A DNA stretch of 64,000 nucleotides from Helicobacteraceae bacterium (GCA_027023805.1 JALVUF010000046.1:26936-90935); one strand, 5' to 3'; positions 37,868-46,554 are shown, counted from the first letter of the stretch. Numbers and translations: made by a program. Notes: a model not told the origin generated them from the sequence alone.

Positions 37868-37887
37868 AAGCTGAGTGTTTTTAGAGT

Positions 37888-38280
37888 TTATGAAGTGATC
37901 TTGATAATCGCGTGCGTAAAAAGCGCGCCGTCTATCCCCTGATATGCCAACTCTTCAATCTGCTCTTCATCTGTTATAAGAGCTAATATCTTAGCATCAA
38001 AAAGATATTCATTTGCAATTTGCTGAGCATTTTTAGCGTCTTGCGCATCAACTGTGATATAAGCTGCTCCTAGATTTTCAGCATATATAAGCTCTGCAAC
38101 ACTGTTTACATGTAAAGCAAACTTTACCCCATTTTTAGCGCAGTGCTTTATGATATCTAGATTTTCTTCATTAAAAAAAATATATACCGTACTGTTTGGA
38201 GGAGTTTTGGAGATAGATTGGATTGCGTCAATATGATACAGCTCTTCGCTGTCGATAAACCTATGACCTATCAGTATCAT
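37888..38280 (-). CDS. Hypothetical 130-aa alpha/beta protein in the mraY-murD operon
   Basis: Function not recognised. The chain alternates strands and helices: MILIGHRFIDSEELYHIDAI, STVYIFFNEENLDIIKHC, KFALHVNSVAELIYAENLGAAYITV and DAKILALITDEEQIEELAYQGIDGALF. This looks like part of a TIM-barrel or Rossmann-like fold, and the last segment faintly resembles glycerophosphodiesterases. The frame opens at 38298, but the ATG at 38280 overlaps the upstream stop (ATGA) and is preferred. It is the last gene of mraY-murD-rsmG-small protein. A TTTACATGTAAA palindrome is at 38105-38116. Confidence 0.7.
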   Translation of the reverse strand: MILIGHRFIDSEELYHIDAIQSISKTPPNSTVYIFFNEENLDIIKHCAKNGVKFALHVNSVAELIYAENLGAAYITVDAQDAKNAQQIANEYLFDAKILALITDEEQIEELAYQGIDGALFTHAIIKITS

Positions 38281-38501
38281 CGTTTTTTCTTTAAGCACTC
38301 TTTTGAGCAGTAATATTTACCGTTTGATAAAATAGCTTCATCGATGGAGACAAAAATATGACATTCATCGCATTGAACCATATCATTGCTTTGCAGATTT
38401 TCTTTATGATCTGTTTTAGAGCCACTGCTAAGTGTAGGTTTTTGAATAAAATATTTATACACAAGATAAACCACTCCAATAACCAATAACCATTTAAACA
38501 T
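38277..38501 (-). CDS. PP0621-like membrane-anchored zinc-ribbon protein (74 aa)
   Basis: One N-terminal membrane helix (WLLVIGVVYLVYKYFI) is followed by a short linker and a four-Cys ribbon, CDECHIFVS...YYCSKECLKK, likely binding one zinc. This is the layout of the PP0621 family, whose role is unknown. It overlaps rsmG by 8 bases upstream and the next gene by 4 bases, so it is part of the cell-wall operon and tightly coupled in translation. Confidence 0.75.
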   Translation of the reverse strand: MFKWLLVIGVVYLVYKYFIQKPTLSSGSKTDHKENLQSNDMVQCDECHIFVSIDEAILSNGKYYCSKECLKKKR

Positions 38502-39090
38502 TTTTATCTCCCTTGATGCTATTTATCAATAAATAGTGTCTTTTTTTGGTTTTGATAATTTCATAATCGTATTTTTTATTAACTTCATTATATACATTTT
38601 CACCTTTAAAAAACAGCAGTTTTGTATTTTGGTGGCTTAGAGGCAGACTCATGTTGATTAAAATAGCCGTGTCACTTACCGCCCGCGAAGTTATGATGTC
38701 GAATTTTTGATTTTTAATCTCCTGCACTCTGCAGTTTTTTACATCTATATTTGTAAGTTTCAAGTCCGCTTTTATAAACTGTAAAAATGCAGCACGCTTT
38801 TTAAGCGGTTCGGCCAGTGTTATCTTTGTGTTTGGCAGTGCTAAAGCCAGCATTATGCCCGGAAAACCCGCACCGCTTCCTATATCTAGGATATTATCGA
38901 CTATAGGTAAAAATGTAGTCACAAAGAGTGAATCTACGATAAACTCATCAATAGTTTTTTCATCTTTTGCTCCTGTTAGATTGTGGGTTTTATTCCATTT
39001 AAACAGATGCTCTTTATATCTTTGTATTTTGTAGGCAAAATCATCCGGTACCGGTATATTGTCTTTTTTAATCAAATCGTTTAAGTTCAT
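38494..39090 (-). CDS. rsmG: 16S rRNA (guanine-527-N7)-methyltransferase
   Basis: This 198-residue SAM-dependent enzyme (also called GidB) methylates G527 of 16S rRNA. The cofactor loop NILDIGSGAGFPGIMLALALPNTKITLAEPLKKRAAFLQ and the KFDIITSRAVSD segment are diagnostic. The ATG overlaps the murD stop (ATGA), and its end overlaps the next small gene by 8 bases. Loss of this enzyme is known to give low-level streptomycin resistance in other bacteria. Confidence 0.95.
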   Translation of the reverse strand: MNLNDLIKKDNIPVPDDFAYKIQRYKEHLFKWNKTHNLTGAKDEKTIDEFIVDSLFVTTFLPIVDNILDIGSGAGFPGIMLALALPNTKITLAEPLKKRAAFLQFIKADLKLTNIDVKNCRVQEIKNQKFDIITSRAVSDTAILINMSLPLSHQNTKLLFFKGENVYNEVNKKYDYEIIKTKKRHYLLINSIKGDKNV

Positions 39091-40307
39091 AATGATAAAA
39101 CCAATTTTTTAAATTCATCACCTCTGTGCTTGTAGGATGTAAACTGATCAAGGCTTGCAGCTGCCGGTGAGAGTAGCGCTACATCCTCTTTTGTCAGCTC
39201 TTTGTTTATTTCATCGACCGCTATGCTTAGATCGCTGCACTCTTTACATGTAAGAGTATATTTGTTACAAAGCGACAGTAGCTTAGAGGCATTGCTTCCA
39301 ATAGCATAAACTATTACATCAAGGGTTACTAAATAATCAAATAGATCCACCATATCAACACCCTTGTCATCACCGCCTAAAATAAGATGGACATGTCTGT
39401 TTTTATATCTTTTTAATGCTGCTGTGCAAGCATCAATGTTGGTAGCCTTTGTGTCATTTACCCATAAACGCCCATATGAATCATACAGCTCTTCTTGGCG
39501 GTGAGCTTCTAGAGCAAAGGAGTTGATAAGGTCATAATCTGTCTCATTAAATAAAATCTTACTAACAGACAGTGCCAGCAAGGCATCAAGTAAAAATACA
39601 CCTTGGAAGCTTATTTTATTTGTGTCTATTTCTAACTGCTTTGCTAGATCGGCTGTATCTTTATAAAAGATAATTTTGCCGTTTGAAGTTACCTTATCTT
39701 TATATATCTCAGGTACGATAGCAAGATCATCATCTTTCATCGTATTAAGAGGTTTTAATTTTGTGTTAATATAATTTTGCAGATTTTTATGCCACAATAG
39801 ATGATCCGGCGTGACAGGCAGTAAGATATACAGATTTGGTTTTGCCGTATTTGTATAATAAAGAGTAAAACTGCTTGTTTCTAAAATCCATATAGGGGCT
39901 TTTTTATCAAGCAGGGCAAGGGGCACTCCTATATTACCGCCGGATATACTCCCTCTTTTTTTTAACAGATGCTGCATCATCTGCGTAGTAGTTGTTTTTC
40001 CGTTTGTGCCGCTTATCCATATACAAAAGGGCGTCTCTTTGGCAAAAAAATCATATTCGCTTATAAGATTTGCCGCTTGCTTTATGAGTGTATGGTTTGG
40101 AGGCATGCCGGGTGATGGAATCTCTAGCGAGGATTGTGTCTTGTCAAATAAAAACGGCGGCCTTAGCATAAATCCGTTTTCATCTACAAATGGTTTGGAT
40201 ATCTTATCATCATAAAATACTATTTTTATATCTTTGGCAGTTTGTTTTAAATACATAGCCAATGCTTTGGTAGTTTTTGCGTATCCAAAGAGTGAGACAG
40301 TCTGCAT
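39087..40307 (-). CDS. murD: UDP-N-acetylmuramoylalanine-D-glutamate ligase
   Basis: This 406-residue cytosolic Mur ligase adds D-Glu to UDP-MurNAc-L-Ala using ATP. Visible are the P-loop WISGTNGKTTTTQMMQHLL, the middle-domain LETSSFTLYYT and TPDHLLWHKNLQNYINTK, and the C-terminal DSYGRLWVNDTKATNIDACTAALKRY and LILGGDDKG motifs. It is shorter than E. coli MurD (~438), as usual in this phylum. Its ATG follows the mraY stop with no gap. Confidence 0.96.
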   Translation of the reverse strand: MQTVSLFGYAKTTKALAMYLKQTAKDIKIVFYDDKISKPFVDENGFMLRPPFLFDKTQSSLEIPSPGMPPNHTLIKQAANLISEYDFFAKETPFCIWISGTNGKTTTTQMMQHLLKKRGSISGGNIGVPLALLDKKAPIWILETSSFTLYYTNTAKPNLYILLPVTPDHLLWHKNLQNYINTKLKPLNTMKDDDLAIVPEIYKDKVTSNGKIIFYKDTADLAKQLEIDTNKISFQGVFLLDALLALSVSKILFNETDYDLINSFALEAHRQEELYDSYGRLWVNDTKATNIDACTAALKRYKNRHVHLILGGDDKGVDMVDLFDYLVTLDVIVYAIGSNASKLLSLCNKYTLTCKECSDLSIAVDEINKELTKEDVALLSPAAASLDQFTSYKHRGDEFKKLVLSL

Positions 40308-41369
40308 TTAGCGTATCTTTAGTGTTATAAGAGCTATAATGTTGGATATGGCAGCTATAATCCAAAATCGTATAATAATTTTATTTTCCGACCATTTTTT
40401 TTGCTCAAAATGGTGATGAATCGGTGCCATTAAAAAAATCCGTTTTTTACGCAGCTTAAAACTGCCCACCTGCAAGATAACAGAGAGTGTTTCAATAACA
40501 AATATAAAGCCGATAAGTAAAAGCAAAACCTCGCTTTTAGAGATAATGGAGAGGTAAGCTATAAAAGCACCGATACTAAGAGAGCCGCTATCACCCATAA
40601 AAACCTCGGCAGGATTACAGTTAAACCATAAAAAGCCGGTAAGTGAGCCCATAAGTGCGGCACATACCACCATGACCTCACCAACATTAAAGTACGGTAT
40701 AAGAAGATAATCGCCGATTATATAATTACCTGTTGCATATACTATAAAACCAAGTGATGCGATTGCTATGAGTGAGGGTACGGTAGCAAGCCCGTCAAGT
40801 CCGTCAGTTAAATTAACCGCGTTTGAAGCAGATACTATAACGAGTGTCCATAAAATCATTGCATAAGCATGCAGATTAAATAAAGGCTCTTTAAGAAACG
40901 GTACATAAAACTCTGTATTTAAAGATGTAAAATGGTACAAATAAAACGATATGCCCGCACCGCCTAGAATTTGTGCAACAAGTTTAGCTTTAGCTGAGAG
41001 ACCGGCTGAGTTTTTGTTGTATTTTATTTTATCTGAGTCGTCACCATAACCGATAAACATAAAAAACAGCAAAACGGCCATTGCGCCAATAGCAAAACTA
41101 TTTTCTAAATTTACGCTTATAATTGATGCTATAATAGTCGAACCTATAAAAACAACACCGCCCATAGTAGGTGTATTTGATTTGTCATGGTGATGTTCTT
41201 GCACCCATTTGTTTATGGGTTGTACTTTGTTTTTCTTTTGCGCCCACCCGATAAAACGCGGCATAAAAAAAAGAGTAAACATCAAACCCAAAAAAAAAGA
41301 TATCGCACTGCGTACGGTTAAATATCCCAAGATGTTTATATGAAAAAAAGTGTAGAGTAAGTAAAGCAA
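40308..41369 (-). CDS. mraY: Phospho-N-acetylmuramoyl-pentapeptide transferase
   Basis: This 353-residue membrane enzyme makes lipid I from UDP-MurNAc-pentapeptide and undecaprenyl phosphate. About ten helices are seen; catalytic motifs include TPTMGGVVF, the Asp pair in IGYGDDSDKIKYNKN, NLTDGLDGLA and the His box APIHHHFEQKKWSE. The reading frame starts with TTG (41369), six bases after AGGA, and no ATG exists before the first helix, so TTG is the likely start. It heads mraY-murD-rsmG-two small genes and is divergent from gpmI. Confidence 0.96.
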   Translation of the reverse strand: MLYLLYTFFHINILGYLTVRSAISFFLGLMFTLFFMPRFIGWAQKKNKVQPINKWVQEHHHDKSNTPTMGGVVFIGSTIIASIISVNLENSFAIGAMAVLLFFMFIGYGDDSDKIKYNKNSAGLSAKAKLVAQILGGAGISFYLYHFTSLNTEFYVPFLKEPLFNLHAYAMILWTLVIVSASNAVNLTDGLDGLATVPSLIAIASLGFIVYATGNYIIGDYLLIPYFNVGEVMVVCAALMGSLTGFLWFNCNPAEVFMGDSGSLSIGAFIAYLSIISKSEVLLLLIGFIFVIETLSVILQVGSFKLRKKRIFLMAPIHHHFEQKKWSENKIIIRFWIIAAISNIIALITLKIR

Positions 41370-41398
41370 GCAATATCCTAAACGAATTTCAAATGGGT

Positions 41399-41411
41399 AT
41401 TATAGTATAAT
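41399..41411. promoter_or_regulatory. Back-to-back -10 boxes of mraY and gpmI forming a 13-bp palindrome
   Basis: ATTATA-G-TATAAT is a perfect palindrome around one G. The left half is a perfect minus-strand TATAAT for mraY and the right half a perfect plus-strand TATAAT for gpmI. Expected start points are near 41392 (minus) and 41418 (plus), so the two promoters overlap and polymerases could not use both at once. Confidence 0.55.
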
Positions 41412-41443
41412 CGTGTTAATCATTTGTTTAAAGGAGTCATGTT

Positions 41444-42919
41444 TTGGCAAAAAAGGCGATTTTGGTTATTACAGACGGCATAGGATATGCCGAGCAGAAA
41501 AAATTTAATGCATTTGAGAGCGCAAAGAAGCCTGCTTACGATTATCTTTTTAAAAACACTCCACACTCTTTAATAGATACATTTGGGTTAAGCGTGGGAT
41601 TGCCTGAAGGTCAAATGGGTAATTCTGAAGTGGGGCACATGAGTATCGGAAGCGGTCGGGTTTTATATCAAGACCTTGTGAAGATTTCTCTTGCCTTAAA
41701 AGATGGAAGCATTCATGATAATGAAGTGTTTAAAGATTTAATGCAAAAATCTAAAAGACTGCATGTCGCGGGTCTTATGAGTGACGGTGGAGTGCATTCT
41801 CACATAGAGCATATTTTGCAGATAGCAAAAATAGCATCAAATCACGGTATTAAAGTATTTTTGCATCTCATAACAGACGGCAGAGATGTCTCACCGGTTA
41901 GTGCACTCCATTATCTTGAGCAGATTGAAGGTATTTTAGATAAAAATATACAGATTGCTTCAATCGGTGGACGGTTTTTTACAATGGATAGAGATAATAG
42001 ATGGGAGAGAGTACAAGCAGGTTATAAGGCGATTGTAGATGCGTCACCAAAAACCGGCATGAGTGCTAAAGAGTATGTGCAAGATTCTTACAACAAAGGC
42101 GAGACGGATGAGTTTATCAAACCTGTAGCATTTGAAGACTATAAAGGCTTTAAAGATGATGATAGTGTGCTTATCGCCAATTTTAGAAGTGATAGAGTTC
42201 GAGAGATAACCTCAGCTATAGGCGATAAAAATTTTAACGGCTTTAAAAGGAAATATATAAATACAAATCTTGTGACTATGACAGAATATGATAAAAAGTT
42301 TACATATCCCGTTATCTTCAAAAAAGATGTTCCAAAACATACGCTAGCTGAGGTTATCTCAAGTCATGGTTTAAAACAGCTTCATACCGCAGAGACTGAA
42401 AAATATGCACATGTGACCTTTTTCTTTAACGGCGGCATAGATGAGCCATATCCAAATGAGGATAGAGTGTTAATCCCAAGTCCTAATGTTAAAACTTATG
42501 ATATGCAGCCTCAAATGAGTGCGCCGCAGGTAGGCGATGCAGTTCTTGATGGCATAAAAAAAGATTACGATTTTATAGTAGTTAACTTTGCTAACGGTGA
42601 TATGGTAGGACATACGGGCAATTTTAATGCTGCCGTGCAGGCTGTCGAAGCTGTTGATAAGCAGGTTGGGCGGATACTTAAAGCTGCTAAAGAAAAAGGT
42701 TATGGGGTGGTAATTACATCTGATCATGGCAATTGTGAGCTGATGAGAGATATCAAAGGAGAGATACTTACAAATCATACCGTCGGTCCTGTTTGGTGTT
42801 TCATTGCTGCAGATGGCATTACGCATGTAAATAACGGAGGATTAAATAATATCGCACCGACTATTTTAAAGCTGATGGAGATACCAAAGCCTCAAGAGAT
42901 GGATGAGAGTTTAATATAA
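41444..42919 (+). CDS. gpmI: 2,3-bisphosphoglycerate-independent phosphoglycerate mutase
   Basis: This 491-residue cytosolic enzyme interconverts 3- and 2-phosphoglycerate with two Mn ions. The phosphoserine is Ser61 in GQMGNSEVGHMSIGSGR; LITDGRDVSP, FRSDRVREIT, NFANGDMVGHTGNFNAAV and ITSDHGNCE supply the metal and substrate residues. The start is TTG, seven bases after AAGGAG. An ATG at 41439 lies too near the ribosome site and out of frame; it would give only 14 codons. It is followed by fabG 16 bases later and is divergent from mraY. Confidence 0.96.
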   Translation: MAKKAILVITDGIGYAEQKKFNAFESAKKPAYDYLFKNTPHSLIDTFGLSVGLPEGQMGNSEVGHMSIGSGRVLYQDLVKISLALKDGSIHDNEVFKDLMQKSKRLHVAGLMSDGGVHSHIEHILQIAKIASNHGIKVFLHLITDGRDVSPVSALHYLEQIEGILDKNIQIASIGGRFFTMDRDNRWERVQAGYKAIVDASPKTGMSAKEYVQDSYNKGETDEFIKPVAFEDYKGFKDDDSVLIANFRSDRVREITSAIGDKNFNGFKRKYINTNLVTMTEYDKKFTYPVIFKKDVPKHTLAEVISSHGLKQLHTAETEKYAHVTFFFNGGIDEPYPNEDRVLIPSPNVKTYDMQPQMSAPQVGDAVLDGIKKDYDFIVVNFANGDMVGHTGNFNAAVQAVEAVDKQVGRILKAAKEKGYGVVITSDHGNCELMRDIKGEILTNHTVGPVWCFIAADGITHVNNGGLNNIAPTILKLMEIPKPQEMDESLI

Positions 42920-42935
42920 TAATAAAAGGATGATA

Positions 42936-43682
42936 ATGAAGTTTAGCGGTAAAAATGTGCTGATAACAGGATCTAGTCGCGGTATAGGAGCGGATATTGC
43001 CAGAGTTTTGGCGGGTGAGGGATTAAAGGTATGGATAAACTACAGAAGCGGTGCTAAAGAAGCTGATGAGGTTAAAGATGAGATTGTAAAAAAAGGTGGT
43101 CAAGCTGCCGTTATCGGCTTTGATGTTGGTGATGAGGGTGCGTTTGTTGATGCTGTCAAAACAATCGTAGATTGTGACGAAGAACTTTCATACCTTGTTA
43201 ATAATGCGGGTATAACTAAAGACAAATTAGCCCTGCGTATGAAAATTGAAGATTTTACAAGTGTTATAGATGCTAACTTAACCTCTGCTTTTATAGGGTG
43301 TCGTGAGGGCATGAAAGTTATGCGGAAGAAAAAATTTGGTTCAATCGTAAACATAGCATCAATCGTAGGCGAAACAGGAAATGCGGGTCAGGCAAATTAT
43401 GCTGCTAGTAAAGGCGGCATGATTGCCATGACTAAAAGTTTTGCTATTGAGGCTGCTTCAAGCGGTATCAGATACAATGCCGTAACACCCGGCTTTATAG
43501 CCACCGATATGACAGATGGACTAAGTAACGATATCAAAAAAACATTTACATCCAAAATACCGATGGGACGTTTTGGCAATGCTTTGGAAGTAGCTGAGGC
43601 GGTAGCATTTTTGCTATCTGATCATGCTAGTTATATAACAGGAGAGGTGCTAAAAGTAAACGGCGGAATGAATATGGCGTAA
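42936..43682 (+). CDS. fabG: 3-oxoacyl-ACP reductase
   Basis: This 248-residue short-chain dehydrogenase reduces beta-ketoacyl-ACP with NADPH in fatty-acid elongation. The cofactor site VLITGSSRGIGADIA, NNAG in YLVNNAGITKD, the catalytic Ser in VNIASIVGE, the Tyr-x3-Lys in ANYAASKGG, and the C-terminal YITGEVLKVNGGMNM are all intact. Two ATG codons lie six bases apart; the second (42936), five bases after AAGGA, is chosen. Neighbouring acpP, fabF and accA confirm the pathway. Confidence 0.95.
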   Translation: MKFSGKNVLITGSSRGIGADIARVLAGEGLKVWINYRSGAKEADEVKDEIVKKGGQAAVIGFDVGDEGAFVDAVKTIVDCDEELSYLVNNAGITKDKLALRMKIEDFTSVIDANLTSAFIGCREGMKVMRKKKFGSIVNIASIVGETGNAGQANYAASKGGMIAMTKSFAIEAASSGIRYNAVTPGFIATDMTDGLSNDIKKTFTSKIPMGRFGNALEVAEAVAFLLSDHASYITGEVLKVNGGMNMA

Positions 43683-43714
43683 TTCGTTTTATTTTAAGAT
43701 TAAGTAAATTATGA

Positions 43715-43720
43715 TATGAT
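43715..43720 (+). promoter_or_regulatory. Candidate -10 box for acpP
   Basis: TATGAT, 32 bases before the acpP ATG in an A/T-rich 70-base gap after fabG. No -35 match. A separate promoter would fit the high expression usually seen for acyl carrier protein. Confidence 0.35.
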
Positions 43721-43752
43721 TTCGTGATTTATATTTAAATATAGGAGCTATA

Positions 43753-43989
43753 ATGGCGCTAATAGATGATATTAAAGAGGTGGTTGTTGAACAACTAAGT
43801 GTTAATGCTGATGAGATTAAACCGGATTCTAAGTTTGTTGAAGATTTAGGCGCTGACAGCCTTGACGTAGTTGAGCTTGTAATGGCTCTTGAAGAGAAGT
43901 TTGATATTGAAATCCCAGATGATGAGGCTGAAAAAATTCAAACTGTTCAAGATGTAGTAAATTACATTCAAAGCAAAGAAGAAAAGTAA
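43753..43989 (+). CDS. acpP: Acyl carrier protein
   Basis: This 78-residue acidic four-helix protein carries growing acyl chains on a 4'-phosphopantetheine arm attached to Ser36 in [18 protein letters not shown]. The end [14 protein letters not shown] is typical. A strong AGGAG site lies upstream. It sits between fabG and fabF, as in other Campylobacterota. Two hairpins follow it before fabF. Confidence 0.98.
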   Translation: MALIDDIKEVVVEQLSVNADEIKPDSKFVEDLGADSLDVVELVMALEEKFDIEIPDDEAEKIQTVQDVVNYIQSKEEK

Positions 43990-43996
43990 TTATTTT

Positions 43997-44020
43997 TTTT
44001 GAAGCCCGTGTGCTTCAAAA
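43997..44020 (+). other. First hairpin in the acpP-fabF gap
   Basis: TTTTGAAGC (43997-44005) and GCTTCAAAA (44012-44020) form a perfect 9-bp stem with a 6-nt loop, starting eight bases after the acpP stop. The T-run precedes rather than follows the stem, so it is not a standard terminator for the plus strand. Confidence 0.55.
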
Positions 44021-44064
44021 TTAATATTCTTGTAAGTAACTTTATTATTTACAAGAATATTAAT
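44020..44064 (+). other. Second hairpin in the acpP-fabF gap (16-bp perfect stem)
   Basis: ATTAATATTCTTGTAA (44020-44035) and TTACAAGAATATTAAT (44049-44064) are perfect inverted repeats of 16 bp with a 13-nt loop. The right arm ends 12 bases before the fabF ribosome site (44076-44081). It could stop 3' exonucleases, giving more acpP than fabF mRNA, be cut by RNase III, or bind a regulator. Confidence 0.55.
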
Positions 44065-44090
44065 GAAACAAAAGCAAGGAGTATTTATTG

Positions 44091-45305
44091 ATGAGAAGGG
44101 TTGTCGTAACGGGACTGGGCATGATAAATGCGTTAGGTCACAATAAAGAGGAGTCTTTTAAAGCTATTTGTGACGGAGAATGCGGGATAGATACTATATC
44201 CATATTTGATGCTAGTAGTTATAGTGTAAGAATAGCAGGTGAAGTAAAAGATTTTGATCCTACAACAGTGATGGCACCAAAAGAGGTTAAAAAAGCCGAT
44301 AGGTTTATACATCTAGGATTAAAAGCTGCACAGGAAGCTATGAATGATGCCGATTTTGCCGGCAATATCGATATGGATCGTTTTGGAATTGTTGCAGCTT
44401 CAGGAATCGGCGGTCTTCCTGCTATTGAGAAAACATCATTAATTATTCACACAAAAGGTCCAAGACGAATATCTCCTTTTTTTATTCCGTCGGCTCTTGT
44501 TAATATGCTTGGCGGATTCGTATCTATCGCTCATAATCTAAAAGGTCCAAATCTTTCTGCCGTAACTGCATGTGCCGCAGGCACTCACGCAATCAGCGAA
44601 GCAGCGAAAACGATTATGTGTCATGGTGCCGATAGGATGTTAGTCGTTTCAGCAGAATCTGCGATAACAGGTGCGGGCGTAGGTGGATTTGCCGCCATGA
44701 AAGCACTCTCAACAAATAATGACAATCCAAAACAGGCATCCCGTCCTTTTGATGCAAATAGAGACGGTTTTATTATGGGCGAGGGCAGTGGAGCTCTCGT
44801 CTTAGAAGAGTATGAAAGCGCAAAAGCTAGAGGCGCTAATATCTATGCTGAGATTATAGGTTTTGGAGAAAGTGGCGATGCTAGTCATATAACGACACCT
44901 AGTTTAGATGGTCCATTGCGTGCCATGAAAGCTGCATATGAAATGGCTGGAAAACCTAAAATTGATTATATTAATGCACATGGCACTTCAACGGCAGTCA
45001 ATGATAAAAATGAAACAGCAGCTATCAAGACGATTTTTAAAGATACTAAATGCCCACCAATAAGTTCGACTAAAGGACAGATAGGTCATTGTTTAGGTGC
45101 TGCTGGAGGCATAGAAGCTGTTATATCGCTTATGGCTATGAGAGATGGAATTATTCCTCCGACAATCAACTACACCACTCCTGATCCCGATTGTGATCTA
45201 GATATTGTTCCAAACAAGGCAAGATCCGCTACGCTGGATGTGGTCATGAGTAATTCTTTTGGGTTTGGCGGTACAAACGGAGTTGCGATTTTTAAGAAGC
45301 TTTAA
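44091..45305 (+). CDS. fabF: 3-oxoacyl-ACP synthase II
   Basis: This 404-residue condensing enzyme elongates acyl-ACP with malonyl-ACP. The thiolase fold shows the nucleophile Cys161 in VTACAAGTHAI, the two His residues in INAHGTSTAVNDKNE and GQIGHCLGAAGG, and the final SNSFGFGGTNG. Length is normal. The frame also opens with TTG at 44088, but the ATG at 44091 with AAGGAG nine bases upstream is the start. It follows acpP after two hairpins and precedes accA by nine bases. Confidence 0.97.
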   Translation: MRRVVVTGLGMINALGHNKEESFKAICDGECGIDTISIFDASSYSVRIAGEVKDFDPTTVMAPKEVKKADRFIHLGLKAAQEAMNDADFAGNIDMDRFGIVAASGIGGLPAIEKTSLIIHTKGPRRISPFFIPSALVNMLGGFVSIAHNLKGPNLSAVTACAAGTHAISEAAKTIMCHGADRMLVVSAESAITGAGVGGFAAMKALSTNNDNPKQASRPFDANRDGFIMGEGSGALVLEEYESAKARGANIYAEIIGFGESGDASHITTPSLDGPLRAMKAAYEMAGKPKIDYINAHGTSTAVNDKNETAAIKTIFKDTKCPPISSTKGQIGHCLGAAGGIEAVISLMAMRDGIIPPTINYTTPDPDCDLDIVPNKARSATLDVVMSNSFGFGGTNGVAIFKKL

Positions 45306-45314
45306 GGATGATAC

Positions 45315-46259
45315 ATGGCAACCTATCTTGAATTTGAACAAAAAATTAAACAGATACAAGAAGATATAGTATCAGCTAAGGTTAGACATGATGATAAAGC
45401 TGTAGAGATTTTATCTCAGGATTTAGATAAAGAGGTTGCAAAAACATATAAAAATTTATCTCCATATCAAAAGCTCCAATTAGCAAGACATGCAGATCGC
45501 CCATACGCCTTGGATTATATCAATATATTGATGCGTAACCAGTATGAGATTCATGGTGATAGAGTATTTCGTGACGATCCCGCAATTTTATGTTATCTTG
45601 GATACATTGGCAACGAAAGAGTTGTAGTAATTGGCGAGCAAAAGGGCAGAGGAACTAAAAACAAACTAAAGAGAAATTTTGGTATGCCTCACCCAGAGGG
45701 CTATCGCAAAGCTTTACGAGCATGCAAGCTTGCTGAAAAATTTGATCTGCCGATACTTATGTTCATAGATACTCCAGGCGCATATCCGGGTATCGGTGCT
45801 GAAGAGAGAAATCAAAGTGAGGCAATTGCCAGAAATTTACTTGAACTCTCAAAATTAAATACTCAAACTATCTCTATTGTTATAGGTGAGGGTGGCAGCG
45901 GTGGAGCACTAGCTATTGGTGTTGCAGACAGATTGGCTATGATGAGATATTCTGTGTTTAGTGTTATCTCACCAGAAGGGTGTTCTGCTATTTTATGGAA
46001 TGATCCGAAAAAAGTTGAAGTAGCTACAAAAGCTCTAAAAATAACAAGTGAAGATTTAAAATCAGAGGGCTTAATAGATGATGTTATTGATGAGCCGCTA
46101 ATTGGAGCACATCGGGATAAGGTTGGTGCTGCCAAAGCAGTGGGAGATTATTTTTTGACAGAACTTGCAAAATTGAGATCCATGAGTGATGAAGTTAGAT
46201 TGCAGCAAAGATATGATAAATTGGTTAGCATCGGTCAGTTTGGTGAGTTAGAGCAGTGA
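45315..46259 (+). CDS. accA: Acetyl-CoA carboxylase carboxyltransferase, alpha subunit
   Basis: This 314-residue subunit works with AccD to move CO2 from carboxybiotin to acetyl-CoA, making malonyl-CoA. Signatures are the N-terminal coiled coil ([14 protein letters not shown]), [65 protein letters not shown] and [15 protein letters not shown]. The ATG has an AAGGA site. The stop overlaps a following 52-codon frame (GTGA), suggesting translational coupling. Confidence 0.97.
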   Translation: MATYLEFEQKIKQIQEDIVSAKVRHDDKAVEILSQDLDKEVAKTYKNLSPYQKLQLARHADRPYALDYINILMRNQYEIHGDRVFRDDPAILCYLGYIGNERVVVIGEQKGRGTKNKLKRNFGMPHPEGYRKALRACKLAEKFDLPILMFIDTPGAYPGIGAEERNQSEAIARNLLELSKLNTQTISIVIGEGGSGGALAIGVADRLAMMRYSVFSVISPEGCSAILWNDPKKVEVATKALKITSEDLKSEGLIDDVIDEPLIGAHRDKVGAAKAVGDYFLTELAKLRSMSDEVRLQQRYDKLVSIGQFGELEQ

Positions 46260-46414
46260 AATTCAGTTTTTTTAAAAAACAACAAAATAGTAACCCAAAA
46301 GATAAGAAAATATCCACAGATAAAAAGTATGCTACTATGGAAGAAGTTGAAAATTATTATCAGCAATACTCTCATTATGATTTAAGCAAAATTTTCAAAA
46401 AACTTTTTAAGTAA
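46256..46414 (+). CDS. Small Lys-rich hypothetical protein (52 aa), coupled to accA
   Basis: A 52-codon frame starts at GTG overlapping the accA stop as GTGA. It encodes a basic peptide starting [10 protein letters not shown] and ending [10 protein letters not shown], with amphipathic, Lys/Phe-rich ends and a Tyr-rich middle ([15 protein letters not shown]). There is no signal peptide or Cys. The ribosome site is weak, but overlap start-stop coupling does not need one. I do not recognise it. It could bind membrane or nucleic acid; conservation behind accA in relatives would confirm it as a gene. Confidence 0.5.
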   Translation: MKFSFFKKQQNSNPKDKKISTDKKYATMEEVENYYQQYSHYDLSKIFKKLFK

Positions 46415-46554
46415 ACTGTCTAGTTGTTTAAAAGCAGTAGTTGAAACTGTTGAAAATCAGGTAAATTTAATGTTATTTCTTTTTGTTTTTTGTATCATAT
46501 AGCTGATTTTTAAACAAAGAAGCATCACCATAGCCGATAATTTTATGAGAAATC

